Source: Grammothele lineata
Lineage: Eukaryota; Basidiomycota; Agaricomycetes; Polyporales; Polyporaceae
Length of the DNA stretch: 64,000 nt
Direction of reading: 5' to 3'
Assembly: GCA_002150815.3 (NCBI GenBank)
Contig: NDFF03000013.1
Span: 744,001-808,000 of the forward strand
Shown: one piece after another, positions 25,297 to 36,633 of the stretch
How the letters are laid out: every line of letters begins with the position of its first letter
How positions within the stretch are numbered: position 1 is the first letter of the stretch
The notes under the pieces: generated by a model
The model's input: the letters and a program-made list of their open reading frames with translations, nothing else
Told to the model about the DNA's origin: nothing
The model's database searches: none
Program-made: the position numbers and the translations under genes

Positions 25297-26167
25297 GGCG
25301 ATTGTGTGTGCTTGGGGTTTGTGAAGAAATCGTCTCGCTGGCTGCTTTATGTGCTCTAGGGAGACACCAGGAGCGTCAAGAAGTGACAGAGAACTCATCT
25401 TCTGATTCTTTCATCAGGTCCGAGCAATCACGCCCCACCACAACTCCGAGCTCTGGGTTATGGGTTTCGCCAGTTGAATAGTGCGCAGCCCGTCAAGACC
25501 GTGCCGGAGGGCATAGGGTTGGGCATATGACAGCTAAATGTAACGTTCTCCAGTTTCGTTGAGCAGATGGGGCTAAATAAAACACGGCACGAGGCTCGCA
25601 TGTGAGTATCCCATGCATAGGGTCAGAGATCTTTTGAGGATTGGTCGAATTGAATATAAGTTACTAGAACTACGCGTTAACACTTCTTGGAAAGGTTGCG
25701 TGGAGACAGTGATCCAAGTCACCAGGTGGTCAATTTAGTTCGGAGGCAGCGAATCCTGTGGTCCTGTTCTTATACTAGCACTCGTTTGATAGTACATGCA
25801 GTTTGAGTTGCCAGCTCCTTGTATGTACGGACCGTAAGTTTCCGGGCGCTGAGTCGCACTCAAGTCGCACTAGTAGTGACGAACTTGAAGATGGATGCTG
25901 TGGCTCACCATATGACTTGCATTATTGTCTTAGGAGGGATCGATTCATGTATGAGATCGTTCTCGGACATTATTCGCCCAGAGACGACTACTGAGAGGTG
26001 TTTCGTCATGGTGGCAGCTGCTGGAGACAAGACACATCGGCGCTCCCGCACCACACAACATGACGTGAACGTCGGATCACACGTCAGGTGATTGTGACCG
26101 GTCGCGAAGACTACCTGCGTGGCACAAAGATGCCCTCGCCTCGACTACCCACTGCCCTCAACACGCG
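25297..26167. promoter_or_regulatory. Divergent intergenic region, reductase / F-box-LRR gene
   Basis: About 0.87 kb with both flanking genes running outward. No TATA box stands out, and no additional gene is visible. Confidence 0.4.
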
Positions 26168-27972
26168 ATGACCATGAACTATCGTAAGCTTCCAGTAGAA
26201 CTTTGGGACCTAGTGGTGTCTGTTTCTCCCCGCGAAGTCCAGCGGTCGTGCCTTGCCGTTTCGAAGCTGTTCCATGATCTCGCTCTTCCAGTTGTCTTCG
26301 GAGAACTTGTCTTCCACTATGGTATGATAGGTTACGACGATAGCGTTCCTACCAAAGGCGAAGAAAGACACAAGAGGCTAAGGCAGCAGTGCGAGCGCAA
26401 CCAGGCAATCCTCAAACATATCACTACCTCTCCGACATTTGCAAATGTGATTAAGCATGTCGTGATCTGTTGGTATGAGCGATGCTTCACTGCTGAAGGC
26501 CTCGATGTACAGCTCGGTAGGTCATCGGGTTTTTTGCGCTGTTGAGCGTGCTGATCAGGATTAATCGTCTAGAGAGTATCAAAGAGGAGCTTGCATTCCT
26601 CGGTAATCTTCGTAGTTTCTCCTCGTGCGGAGAAGCCTACGGGATCATACCCGACTTCTTCGACATTTTAGCCAATGCGAGCAAGCACTTGAGAGTGTTG
26701 CAGCTGCCGTGAGCCAGTCGTTCAAGGAATATTCGGCCATCACTAAGCACCTCATAGATTCTCCAGCTGCCTCTCTCCTCAACTCACGCAGATCCGCACA
26801 CTGTCTAAACTGATCGTCAACAGAAGTGCGTGGACCGTAATGGTGTTCCCGCCAGTGCCGCCACCGACCCCACAACCAATAACGGATCTAGTCGACGTTA
26901 ACGCCTCCTCCTTGCGCTCCCTACGGATCCACGGTGACGCCCAATGGACCTCCCCACTCACTTCTCTCCGCGAGTTCGCCCTCCTCGACGCAATACACCT
27001 TCCGGCACTGCCTAGCATCCTCGAGCTCTCCACGCTGACTGAGTTGAAGCTTGCCGTGCTTGACGGTGGGATTCGACAGGTCCTCGCTGCTCTCGCCGCA
27101 GCGCCGGACGCATGTCCGCAGCTGACAGGCTTCAAACTCATTTGCGATGACGGCGGCAGTGTCGTCCAGGCCTCGTGCGACGACATGCTCCCCATCGCTC
27201 GCTTCGTGAAAGGGAAGCGCGACATGCGCCGCCTTCACATTGTCTTCTACTCCCCTGTGCGCGTCGACGAGCTCCCGCTGCTCGACGTGCTCCAGAGCCT
27301 GCCCGCGCTAGAGGTACTCGGACTCGACATAACGCGGGATCCGTTGACGAAGGAGGACCTCAAGCTACTCGACGAGAAGCTACCGGAGCGAATTACGGAT
27401 TTATTGCTTTATTCCGAATTCGAGACGAGCGAGCCGACTATGGCGGAGGTCGCCGCCATTGTGCGTCCCTTTCGCCTCCTGTCTTCAGGACCCGCTCGAC
27501 TGGCGTTAACCCTTCTGCTGGTCAACAGTTCCGGAAACGCTCCAAACTGAAGACGCTGAACCTACTCGACTCGTCGGAAGCTAGGACAATGCGTATCGCG
27601 GATCTGATCGTGCCCACCCTCCCGGGACCCCCGGCTGACTGCTTGCCCAAGCTGGAGCTTCTGAGCTGGTGCGACCGCGTCTACCCGATCTGTCGCCCAG
27701 GGCTGCCGTCACCTTGCTCTACGGTGCTGCAAGATTGGACCGTCGACATTGACGCAATGGGCTGGCGTGACTGGTTCTGGCTGCTCGAACACGACAACAA
27801 CATCGACGCCCGTGAGTGCAGTCTCAAACTCGGCGGCATCTATCTGAATAACTCAACCTCGGCCATGTGGTCGGTAGGTGATTTTGTGGTGCAGATAGAC
27901 CGACAATGTCCCACGTGCGGGGTCGTACCGACGAAAGACTACAGGTTTATGCTTCCCTTGGTTTCGCCGTAA
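26168..27972 (+). CDS. F-box/LRR-type protein
   Basis: The N-terminus (YRKLPVELWDLVVSVSPREV, then SCLAVSKLFHDLALPVVFGE) is a typical Agaricomycete F-box-like module, expected to bind Skp1 in an SCF ubiquitin ligase. Further on the protein shows leucine-rich repeats such as SLRSLRIHGDAQWTSPLTSL, LTELKLAVLDGG, LPALEVLGLDI and KLKTLNLLDSS, ending QCPTCGVVPTKDYRFMLPLV. Introns read by eye include 26519-26573 (GTAGGT to CTAG), about 26708-26765 (GTGAGC to CCAG) and about 27460-27528 (GTGCGT to ACAG); joined, the frame stays open. Two ATGs begin the frame (26168 and 26174); the first is used. Target unknown. It interrupts the lactonase/reductase group on the opposite strand. Confidence 0.82.
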
Positions 27973-28203
27973 GGACGCCAATTCAGGATTCAGAAAGAGG
28001 ATTGCTTCATGTATCGTAGTGTATCCTATAATAGCCGATCGCCATCACTCAACCTTTGTATTGAAAGCCTGTCGGTGCGTGGCTTTGCCGAAGAGGTGCC
28101 ATGTCGATCGAGGAACCGAGGTTTACAACAAGAACTAATCGTGTTTTTCTCGGCACGACATACACCATATCATCTACACTTCTCACTGGCCGCATCCCCT
28201 TCC

Positions 28204-29485
28204 TCAATTGAGCCACACGAAGCTCGTCCGTGTCGGGATATCCGTGTTACGCACTAGCAGCGTCATGTTTTTGCCGCCGTCCGTGCGCTTCAGCATGATC
28301 GTCCCGCCGTTACCCGCGACCCCGCTCGCAATGAGGAACTCCTTCTCCGGCCCTCCAAATTCCATCCCGCGAATCTGGTCGAGCCCAGTGTACACGAAAC
28401 CGAGCAGCTCTAGGGCAGGCTCGACGCGGAAGATCGCGATCGCGTCCCCCCGTGGGTCCTGGACACCAGTGTTCCGGTTCGAGACGTAGATGAGTGGCTC
28501 CGGGAAGCTCGGCGACGCCTCCGCGACGAGAATCTCCCCGGCCGCCATCGCTGAGCCTTGCGGGAGGCCGGGCGGCAGGATCGAGAAGTTGGCGATGAGC
28601 GGACCGACAGTACCATTCGGCGCGGGAGGTATTGTCTGTTGAGTGAGTGTGCTCGCGAGTTCATGCAACGTATAGAGCGTGTCTCCTACGACGAACGTCA
28701 GGACCCGCGCGTAACTAGTCTAACAGGGGGAATACGTGCCTCTGACCGCAATGTGACGTGGGCCGCTGCCCGAAGGCTGGTCAATCTGGCCCTGGATTTT
28801 GAAGTTCCCGGGGCCGCCAGCCTCGGCGAGTCGCCAGACCTTGTCGGCTCCCTGAAGGTAGAATACAGTCGGACTATGATCCAATGTTTGTACCCACACA
28901 ATGGAGCACGTACCAAATCGGGAACGAACACCTCGTTTCCGACCTCGAGTGCCATATGAGGGTGCGACACGGGCGCATTGAAGGTGATGAGCCCGAAGTC
29001 GTTCACAAACTCGGCCGGGTCGCCGGACTCAGTGGGTATGATCTCTCCGTTCCCAGAGTTATACTGCAGGTCTCCATTCGAATAAACTCGATAGGCGAGG
29101 AATGGTGGCAACGCACGTTCATAATCGCCACCTGGCCGGTCGAGAGCGCGGTCGTGAACGCGGGGCTGTCGCCACCCGAGCTGATAGTGTCGATGGGGCT
29201 CGAGAGCGCGCCGTTCTCGCCGATGAGGAAGGATTGGAGCTGTCCTTGGGTATCCTCATTGACGGCACTGCGAGTTCCAGCCGGGACGATCAGCTCTCGA
29301 TCGACAACAAGACAAAGTGCGACCCACTATAGAAGACTTGCGTTCGTCGGGTGACGCGTAATCCAGGACGGGTTCGCACCCGTCGGGGACTGGTTGAGGA
29401 CCGCCAGGCTGTTCGTGTCCGAGTTGAAGAGGTAGGACACGACAAATGACGTGTATCCGCCTGCGAGGATCGTGAAGTTGACCAT
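28204..29485 (-). CDS. Lactonase, seven-bladed beta-propeller (paralogue B)
   Basis: Five exons (29328-29485, 29117-29267, 28914-29063, 28740-28851, 28204-28685) give 350 residues, paralogous to the gene at 21386-22677. Matching segments include MVNFTILAGGYTSFVVSYLF, WITRHPTN, SHPHMALEVGNEVFVPDL, KIQGQIDQPSGSGPRHI, ELASTLTQQTIPP, LIYVSNRNTG, DPRGDAIAIFRVEP, TGLDQIRGMEFGG and DIPTRTSFVWLN. The reaction is probably lactone hydrolysis or cyclisation in the cytosol; substrate unknown. Exons 1-3 have exactly the same lengths as in the paralogue, but this copy has an additional intron (28686-28739) that begins GC rather than GT. Without that intron the frame breaks exactly where paralogue A reads VRGDQLFTLHE and this copy must read VRGDTLYTLHE. 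Confidence 0.92.
28686..28739 (-). other. GC-AG intron unique to lactonase B
   Basis: This 54-nt segment starts GCACGT and ends GTCGTAG on the coding strand, and carries a TTAGAC/CTAG-like internal segment. Removing it restores VRGDTLYTLHE, aligned residue for residue with paralogue A, which has no intron here. No GT donor nearby gives an open frame. Confidence 0.8.
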
Positions 29486-30425
29486 CTCTCCGTTCCGTCT
29501 TCTACGAGAACCTACGACAGAAAGGTCAGCTGCACCTCGAGTCGCGCGTTGCCCCGCGTCATCCGCTCCGCCTTATATACTGGGGCCATACGGCTATTAC
29601 GGAAAGGAAGGCGACGAGATGGTAGATGCTAAAGATACGCGAGCTTCCAAAGAGAAGAATGCGAGAGGTCCTGTGCTCGGCGCATGCGGGTGAACACCAC
29701 TTGCTGCTCGTGACTGGCCGGCAGGGCTCCCGGACGATGCAAGCGGTGAGAATGATGCGACAATGGTCCACCCGAAGCTCGCCCGCCCCGCCCGAAAGAC
29801 ACCGGCGGGTGCTGACGAGGCCGCGGTGGTATCACATGAGCCAATGGCGGACCGCCGCCTTCGACCCACAAGCCTAAGACTTGCTCCGTGGGAGGCAATG
29901 ACGTATAGCGATTGCAAAGGACGATTCCGCCTCTCGGCATCAATCGCGATTGTATTCGGGCCAGACAGTGCTGCAAGGACCCGGAGATGTTGCAGGCGAC
30001 ATGAAATAGCATTGAACCAATCCGAAGCTCATCCGGCGTATTGGAAGGTCGTAATGAGGATACAGACGATGATAACTCCGGCCGCTAATCTGTTTAACGA
30101 TGCTGCTCCGGCTCATATCCTTGGTACGCGGCTGGGTAGATACGGCCGACCGTCCAACGTCGGCGTTGACGACAATTGTACACGGAGCTGCTGCAAAATC
30201 AGCCATAGAATGGGTACAAGTGAACGTGGATCGTGAAGTAAGGAAGTACTTTGCTGAGTGGATCCAAAGGCCGTGTTTGCTCGTGCGCTCTATGTTTCCA
30301 AGTAGTTATCGGGCATGCGACAAAATAACATCGTGGTGGAGGCATGCTAGACCCATACATTTTGTGTGCGAGGCGAATGTCGAAAGCATGTGTCATAAAG
30401 CGAGAGAAAGGATGAGAATACAGTT
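29486..30425. other. Intergenic region, lactonase B upstream / eL24 downstream
   Basis: About 0.94 kb with only short overlapping frames. No gene or RNA is recognised. Confidence 0.5.
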
Positions 30426-31054
30426 TTAGCGACCGCCCTTGCCACCCTTCATGCCTTGCTTCGATACACGGGGCTGGGTCGATACAGGAGCGCGGGCAGT
30501 CTGGACAAGCATATCAGTACCCGAACAATGCGATGTGGAGCAGCAAGCGCACCTTAGGCTTCTCCTTCTTCTCCTCCTTCGCCTTCTTCTCCGCCTTAGC
30601 CTTCTGGATGGCCGCCGTCCGCGCGGCGGCACGGACAGCAGCCGTCTGGTTCCTCCGCGCGGCGATGGCAGCAAGGTCGGCACCGACGATACCACGCTGG
30701 TGCTTCACGGTGCGGCGGGAGCGCTTCTTGGCGACCTCCTCCGTGATACCCTTCTTGTGCATGCGCCGGTAGACCTGCGTCCAGGCGATCTTGCGGGGGT
30801 TCTTGCGCTGGAGGAAGAGCGACTCATTCTTCGAAGTGGCAAAGCGGAAGATCTGAAGAGCATTACATGTGAGGACAAGTTGGGTAGAGTTGGATAGGGG
30901 ACCAGATGTGGACCTTGTTGTCACCGCGCACGAAGAGGCGGCCCTTCGAGGGGTAGATGCGGTAGCCGGAGAAGGAGTCAATTTCGACCTTCTGTTCTCA
31001 GACCCATTATCATTAGAGGAGACTGGTCAAGTGAAGATGGAGGAGACGTACCAT
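30426..31054 (-). CDS. RPL24: 60S ribosomal protein eL24
   Basis: A component of the large ribosomal subunit near the subunit interface. Four coding exons (31052-31054, 30914-30991, 30553-30852, 30426-30500) give 151 residues, matching the usual 150-160. Family signatures: KVEIDSFSGYRIYPSKGR, LFVRGDNKIFRFATSK, LFLQRKNPRKIAWTQVYRR, HKKGITEEVAKKRSRRTV, then a Lys/Ala-rich tail and QGMKGGKGGR. The first coding exon holds only the ATG, a layout common in intron-rich fungal ribosomal protein genes. Intron 2 starts GTCCAC, a weak donor, but this is the junction that yields the family sequence DNK-IFRF. The reading through to CACATCTG would break the conserved motif. Confidence 0.95.
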
Positions 31055-34000
31055 CTGCGAGAGGGAGGGGCGGGGGGTAAAACAGCGTCAGTTACTGAGC
31101 GGACAAGAGTTATCTGAAGAGTCCTGCTGCCATCCATCTCTTTCCTGGCCATATTCCACTCCCTCTACACCTTCATGCCGCTCCAACGCAACGAATACAC
31201 CCATTTACGCATTCCTGCAGCCTATCAGGGCCCAAACGAAGACACTCACCTTGAATTTGCGGCGTTGAGGAGGGTGTCGGTGGTGTTGTGTAGCGTCCTG
31301 CTTCCCGATTGGGCGTGCCACAAGCCAAACGTCGCCAATCAGATCCACGTGGCTCGTGTAGTTGGGCGCTTATTGCATGTACCTCCACGGTTTGAGCCGC
31401 AGCTTGTTCGAAACTCCCGCCGGCTCATCGCATTTGTTTCGACGATTCGCTGCCATTCAGTGCCATTTGCTCTTTCCCAACCGGTTCTGTCTCCCACATG
31501 ATGCACATAATGTGTGCTTTCTACATCTAGCACATTACCGGCTTCGCCCCAACATTTGCTACCAATCTGTCACGGTCCTTCTGAAGGGGCATGCTTCGAC
31601 TCACTTGGTAAGGTCTGGATGAAATGTGCAATGCAAAGAACTTTCCTGTGCTCATGGAGCTTATACTACGGTTTGATGCCATAGTCATTGCACGATATTC
31701 TTACACGCCCCCAACTACAGCACGGCAATAAGTACCAAGCCCCTCAGGCCCGCCCTCGCGGTGGACACAGTCAATAAATGGTTCGTCAGATTCACCTTGT
31801 TGGTAATACTGTGGATAGGCTATGGTTGTTCTCAAAATATGCATTGTTATATGTTAGAAATGGAACTGCTCCCTTGCTATATGACAGAAGTTGCTCCTAC
31901 GAGCTCCTATCTTGTGCTGCAGATCTTCACACCAAAGTCAGACACAATGTAGCTGGAACCTAAACTGACACCAGCGAGAGCTCTTTCGTGTATGGTGTGA
32001 TCGGTGGGTATCATCCTGTATTTTGCTGTCTAGTCTAACTGAACGTCGACGTCCTCGCGCAGCATTTTGGTAGATGCACAATCAACGAATTCACAGTCCT
32101 CCGAGCTCCCGGGTGGCGCAGATGCTTACAAGTTGCTATTGTCCAGCCCCATCCTTCAAGCTCTGATACTCCACTTCGGAGCCCTCGGCATAATGAAATC
32201 AGAATTTCGCTCCCAGCACGGGCGAGCATTCGCGCATCCTCGGCATAAGCCCTCCACTCCTCTCCCTCAAGTGGACTAAACGAGGTGTAGTCTGGCGTCA
32301 TTACCCGTTGCATGCGAATTGATAGGTTGTCTCGTGTTGCACCTAAATTCGACGTGCACTCTTACCATCAAGCACCTAGATGACGCTCACCGATCCGTTG
32401 AGACGCTGTGCAGTCGCTTTGCCGAGGAAATAAGCGACGACTCCCCGCGAGGAACGAGGTTATCTGACATCCTCGCCCTCGGTCGTTGAAATCCCGCCAG
32501 TGCTTCCGCGCCGTATTCGGCGCACAGGACGTAGAACTATGCCCTGTGCGACCGGCGACGGTTGCGACGGCTCCAACATCGGTCTTCCGATGCCTCAGGA
32601 TCTTGCATCTGACGCCAACGCGTGGACTGCCCGGACGAAATTTCGGGTTGCAGGGCCCTCGAGTTGCGATTCTCCTCCCTGTCATCACCCGGCATGTTGT
32701 CGGGATGAGTCATTCACAAAGGGCCCTTACTTCCAATTTCTAGGAGCGTTGTTCAATGCTCTAGCCGCGACGCTTGGGAGCTTGTCTGTCTACCTGTCAT
32801 GACGGAACGTGTATCGTATGGGCTCAACGTCTCGCCACGGAAAGCTCGAGTGAGTACCGGTCTCCGCGGGTGCAGACAATATTGAACGTGACTGTACCTG
32901 CTCATCCCGGCCCCTCTTGGCGCGATCCAAACTGTATCAAGCGCTCTCCAACACCGGCGCGCTCCTTCGAGGAGATTTCACCGATCGCGATTGGCACGGC
33001 GTCGGGCAGCGCGGACGAAGTGCTCCGCCCGGCGCCGAACCGCCCAATGTGGCTGACTGAATGCGCAGGACGCATGCGCACAATGGCTAGAAGCGTGCAC
33101 CCCGACGCTTTCACATCCCGCCGATCACTCCCGGGGCGTATCGCATCGCGCCCTGCGCGCCTTGACCAGACGTGCTAGTGTATACACTGCTCGTCGCCAC
33201 CAGCGCCGGGGATAGGAAAGGCTCGGCACCGAGCCTTGTCATTCCCGCACACTCATTGCGATCGGGTCACCGGGTGTGCACGATCCGATCGTGCGTTGTG
33301 GGTGTTGGACCGTGTTGGAGCGTCCTCGATCGGGCACTACACGGGTGACCGTGTACGCGTATCGCTGGGCGTGCCTGACCCCAGCGAGGGCCTATCAGGC
33401 ACAGGACGACAGCCAGCCCGAGGATATCGCAGGTGGTGTGGTCGTGAGCATGTGGTGCTTTTGCATGCGTGGTTTGGGAATGCAATGTTAGTACTGGGGT
33501 CGAGAGACCTGAGGTACACAAACGCTCCTCGAGGAGTCCAATTGCGCCGGGTCGCTTTCGCGGACTTCAAAGCTCAAGCATCATGATATCATGAGCGTCC
33601 GGGGATCTCGTAGCTCGATCACACTGGCAGGGCGCAGGCGAGCTAAGTGCGCACCGTCGCAGAAGCATCTTCAGACCAGTGATTAGTAAAAATGGCACAC
33701 GGAAATGTCTAGACCAATGCTCTGCATTGATCGAAGGAGCCAATTTCTATAGGTGCTGGGTGGGTTACACTGAAATACAAACGATCGGCGCGTACAAGGG
33801 ATGAATATTTGAATGGCGTGAATTGGGGTCAAAAAGAGGGGGGGAAGAAAATTACAGCGACGTATGGTCGACGGTTCTAAGGTAGGCTAGCGTTAGGAAA
33901 TTCTTCTAGATCGTTGAAGCGCTATCAGACTCGCTTGTATCACCTCTCGTTGTAACGCCTCCCCTGAGGAAAACCTTGCGCCGACGATCATCGCGCAAAC

Positions 34001-34107
34001 CGCAAGTGAGCGGCAGGCGAACACTAACTGTGCGCCACGGCCACCAGCACATAGCCGCCACGATCACCAGAAGGAAGGTCCCGCCGGTCGACCGTGCGCG
34101 TGCGCGT
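31055..34107. other. 3 kb intergenic region, no supported gene
   Basis: Frames are short and none carries a domain. The first few hundred bases should include the eL24 promoter. A perfect 14-bp palindrome lies at 33581-33594. No transposon protein, tRNA or rRNA was recognised. Confidence 0.5.
33581..33594. repeat. 14-bp perfect palindrome TCATGATATCATGA
   Basis: A complete inverted repeat without spacer, in intergenic DNA. It could be a chance event or a dimer-binding site; nothing else points to a function. Confidence 0.45.
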
Positions 34108-35329
34108 CTACATGGCCTGGTAAGACGTGTACCACTTCGCGGCCTCGATGCCGCCGTATAGCGCGGCGGTGAGCGTCTGCGAGTGGAAACTGAGGCGGTA
34201 GAGCCCGCGGGGGCTGTTCTCGTTCAGGGCCCACACGAGCACGGTTGCGTAGAGGGAGGCGAAGACAATGTACGGGTTGTACGAATAGAGGAAGGTCGTG
34301 AGGAGATGCACGGCGGTGAGGAGGACCTTGGTTCGGAAAACACTCTTGAGCAGCACGGGGATCGTGGGTACCTGTTTCTCCCAATCCTCGTGGAAGTCGC
34401 GAACGTCGGCCATAACCTGTGAGCGGGAGAAGCGGCAAGTTGTCAGCTAGACTCTCGGGGTAGGGTGAGAATAGGGCGTGAGTAGGCTAGTGGTACCCGA
34501 GGACGCTGACCGAGTGGAGCTCGAGGAAAGAGACGGGGTGGAGGACTTACGGCATGCGCGGCGCGGTTGATGGTCGACCACACAATGATCTGAGTGGGGT
34601 TCCAGATGTTGGGCTGTGCGCTGGTGTTGAACGACCGGGCGAGGATTGAGTTCACGATGGCGAACGTCCCGCACCTGAAAATTGGCATTCTTGGTCAGCT
34701 CTGAAGGTCATGTCGGACCGACGAGGTTCGTGAACTCGTCGCGACGTACCCTCTAATGACGCCGATGAGGACCGCCTTCATGCCTGGGATGCGCTTGATA
34801 GTGAAGGCGTGCTTCTCGCCGGCGCCCTTGACCTTCTTTTCCTCTGGCTTCTTCTGCTGGCGCCGGCCGCCGAACATGAATAGCTTGAAGTCCCAGACGA
34901 ACGCGGGGCCAAAGAAAATGGCAACCATGGCCCATGTCCAAGGTGGTGAAAGCGCGAGGGCGAGGGCAAGGAGCACGGCATTGGAGTAGAGGAGTACTTT
35001 GGCCTGCTTGAAGATCGCCGTCATCTCGCTGTTGCCAGTCTTGAGCGCATACGAGAGCATCGGTGCCTGGTCGAAATAGTGGTCCATACCAATGGCGAGG
35101 ATATCGGACGCGACGCAGATCAATACCTAGGAACGTGACAACACAGATAAGCGGCATAGCCGAACGTGCTTCGCGAAGCAGCACGTACGGGTCTCCAGTC
35201 GATCATGCCGTAGATTGAACGCGACATGAACGTCGACAGGCTCAAGCTGCCGATTGAGAGCATGAGGGGATGCGTTAGGAGCTCGTCCCTGAGCTTGCTG
35301 ACGGTGAGCGGCGCGAACTGAGTGGCCAT
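34108..35329 (-). CDS. UbiA-superfamily integral membrane enzyme
   Basis: Four exons (35189-35329, 34750-35126, 34551-34674, 34108-34416) give 316 residues, the size of UbiA-type prenyltransferases. Many hydrophobic segments are present (LLALALALSPPWTWAMVAIF, LLTTFLYSYNPYIVFASLYA). Two acidic motifs fit the two metal-diphosphate sites of the superfamily: DILAIGMDHYFD early, and MADVRDFHEDWEKQVPTIPV late. Members attach prenyl chains to aromatic or other acceptors; some fungal members instead cyclise farnesyl diphosphate. Which applies here cannot be told from sequence alone. An MFS exporter gene lies 1.3 kb away on the same strand, suggesting a small terpenoid or meroterpenoid module (inference). 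Intron 1 contains a 14-bp perfect palindrome (35167-35180). Confidence 0.8.
35167..35180. repeat. 14-bp perfect palindrome TGCTTCGCGAAGCA in an intron
   Basis: This lies in intron 1 of the UbiA-family gene, just inside the donor, and is flanked by ACG and GCACGT so that an imperfect inverted repeat extends further. It could form a hairpin in the pre-mRNA close to the 5' splice site. Confidence 0.5.
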
Positions 35330-36633
35330 AGCGAGAGCGCAGGAGGTTGAACTCGAGGGCTAGGAGAATTACCGGTGAACTCGAGCCTCTACGGCTGTCT
35401 ACGGAAGAAGAAATGAAGGCGAAATGGAGGGAGAGGACGCGGTAGTGTGCCTCGGCTGGGCGTAGAGGAACACTATAAATGCATCCTGGTCGACTAACTT
35501 GACGCTCCGAACAAGACGAGCGACAAAGTTTTCGCGCGAAGACCTGGTGGGCCTACGACCTGCTCTGTTCGGTTGACTGCTTCCAGCATGTTGTGTGCGC
35601 CTGCCCGCCAGGCGCACAGGACAGTGGGCGGTCCTGTCGGCAATTCACACCACACATACGCCCTGAAAGGCGCGTCCCGATAGGGTTCGAGACAGCGAGC
35701 AACCACAGCTGGAGTTGTCTCGCGCTGCAGAGGCATGATCGCAGCGTTGGGCATCCATCGGTGTTGCCGCCGGACGCCTGGGGTACCCACACCGACAACC
35801 TCTTCCGGCAGTGTGAGCAGTGACGTGAGGCGAAAATCTGTGACAACAGTCAGCGGCTGGACGAAGTCGGACGACTGCTCACCGATGCGCGCACTTTCAG
35901 GGTCCCCTATCTCGGAACGCTTTGCAAGAGGGGGATATCATAGGCCGCTGAGACGTGCCGGAGTCCCTCGCTCGCGCCGAGGCGGGGAGCTGTGTGCCGC
36001 GTATGGAAAGCCCCGCGCGAGAGCCCTCCTGGGCGCGCGGAGTCGGGCCAGTCCGGCGGAATCGAGAACCCCTAGAAGCAAGCAGTCGAGGCGGCGCCAT
36101 CGTGTTTGAGATAGGAGAAAGACCGGACCACGCCTGTGATTCCTCGTGGCTGACCTGTCGCGGACAGAGCGGCGGAATGTACAACATGGTTGAGGAGAAC
36201 GGAGGTAACAGGCGCCATAGACGCCCGGTGTTAGTTGCACCTTCACAGGCGCGCGCTTAGCGGAGTTGGTGGTCACCGGCAGGGACGCCACACGGCCACA
36301 GACTCCGCGCATCTTGCGTGTTGATCAGTCCGTTTCCCTCAGGTTTCCCTGCAAGCTTTCCTCGACATCGACTGGTCACTTGCTCTGCTGCTCGCTCGCA
36401 TACGTCTTGCTAATTGCTGATCTCTGCCCTAATCCGAGCAAAAACTTCAAGAATAATAGACTGCCAAGTACCGCCCATACATATCACTTCAAGGACTACT
36501 TAACTGAAGGCTACGACATCTTCAGGTCCAAGGTAAGTAAACTGTGAGTCGTACACGCGTACATATATTCGTCGCTCAAGTACATGATTACTAGGGTGTT
36601 CCATTTCCGATATCAGTCACCTGGGCTAAGATA
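35330..36633. other. Intergenic region, UbiA gene upstream / exporter downstream
   Basis: About 1.3 kb, no supported gene. Frames on both strands are short and overlapping. Confidence 0.5.

Noticed and set aside
30903..30913. Extending eL24 exon 2 to the CACATCTG|GTCCCC donor
   Set aside because: That would put VHIW into the strictly conserved DNK-IFRF junction. The GTCCAC donor gives the family sequence.
32774..33178. 134-codon plus-strand frame in the 31-34 kb gap
   Set aside because: No family resemblance, no splice-consistent extension, and similar-length frames occur on the other strand.
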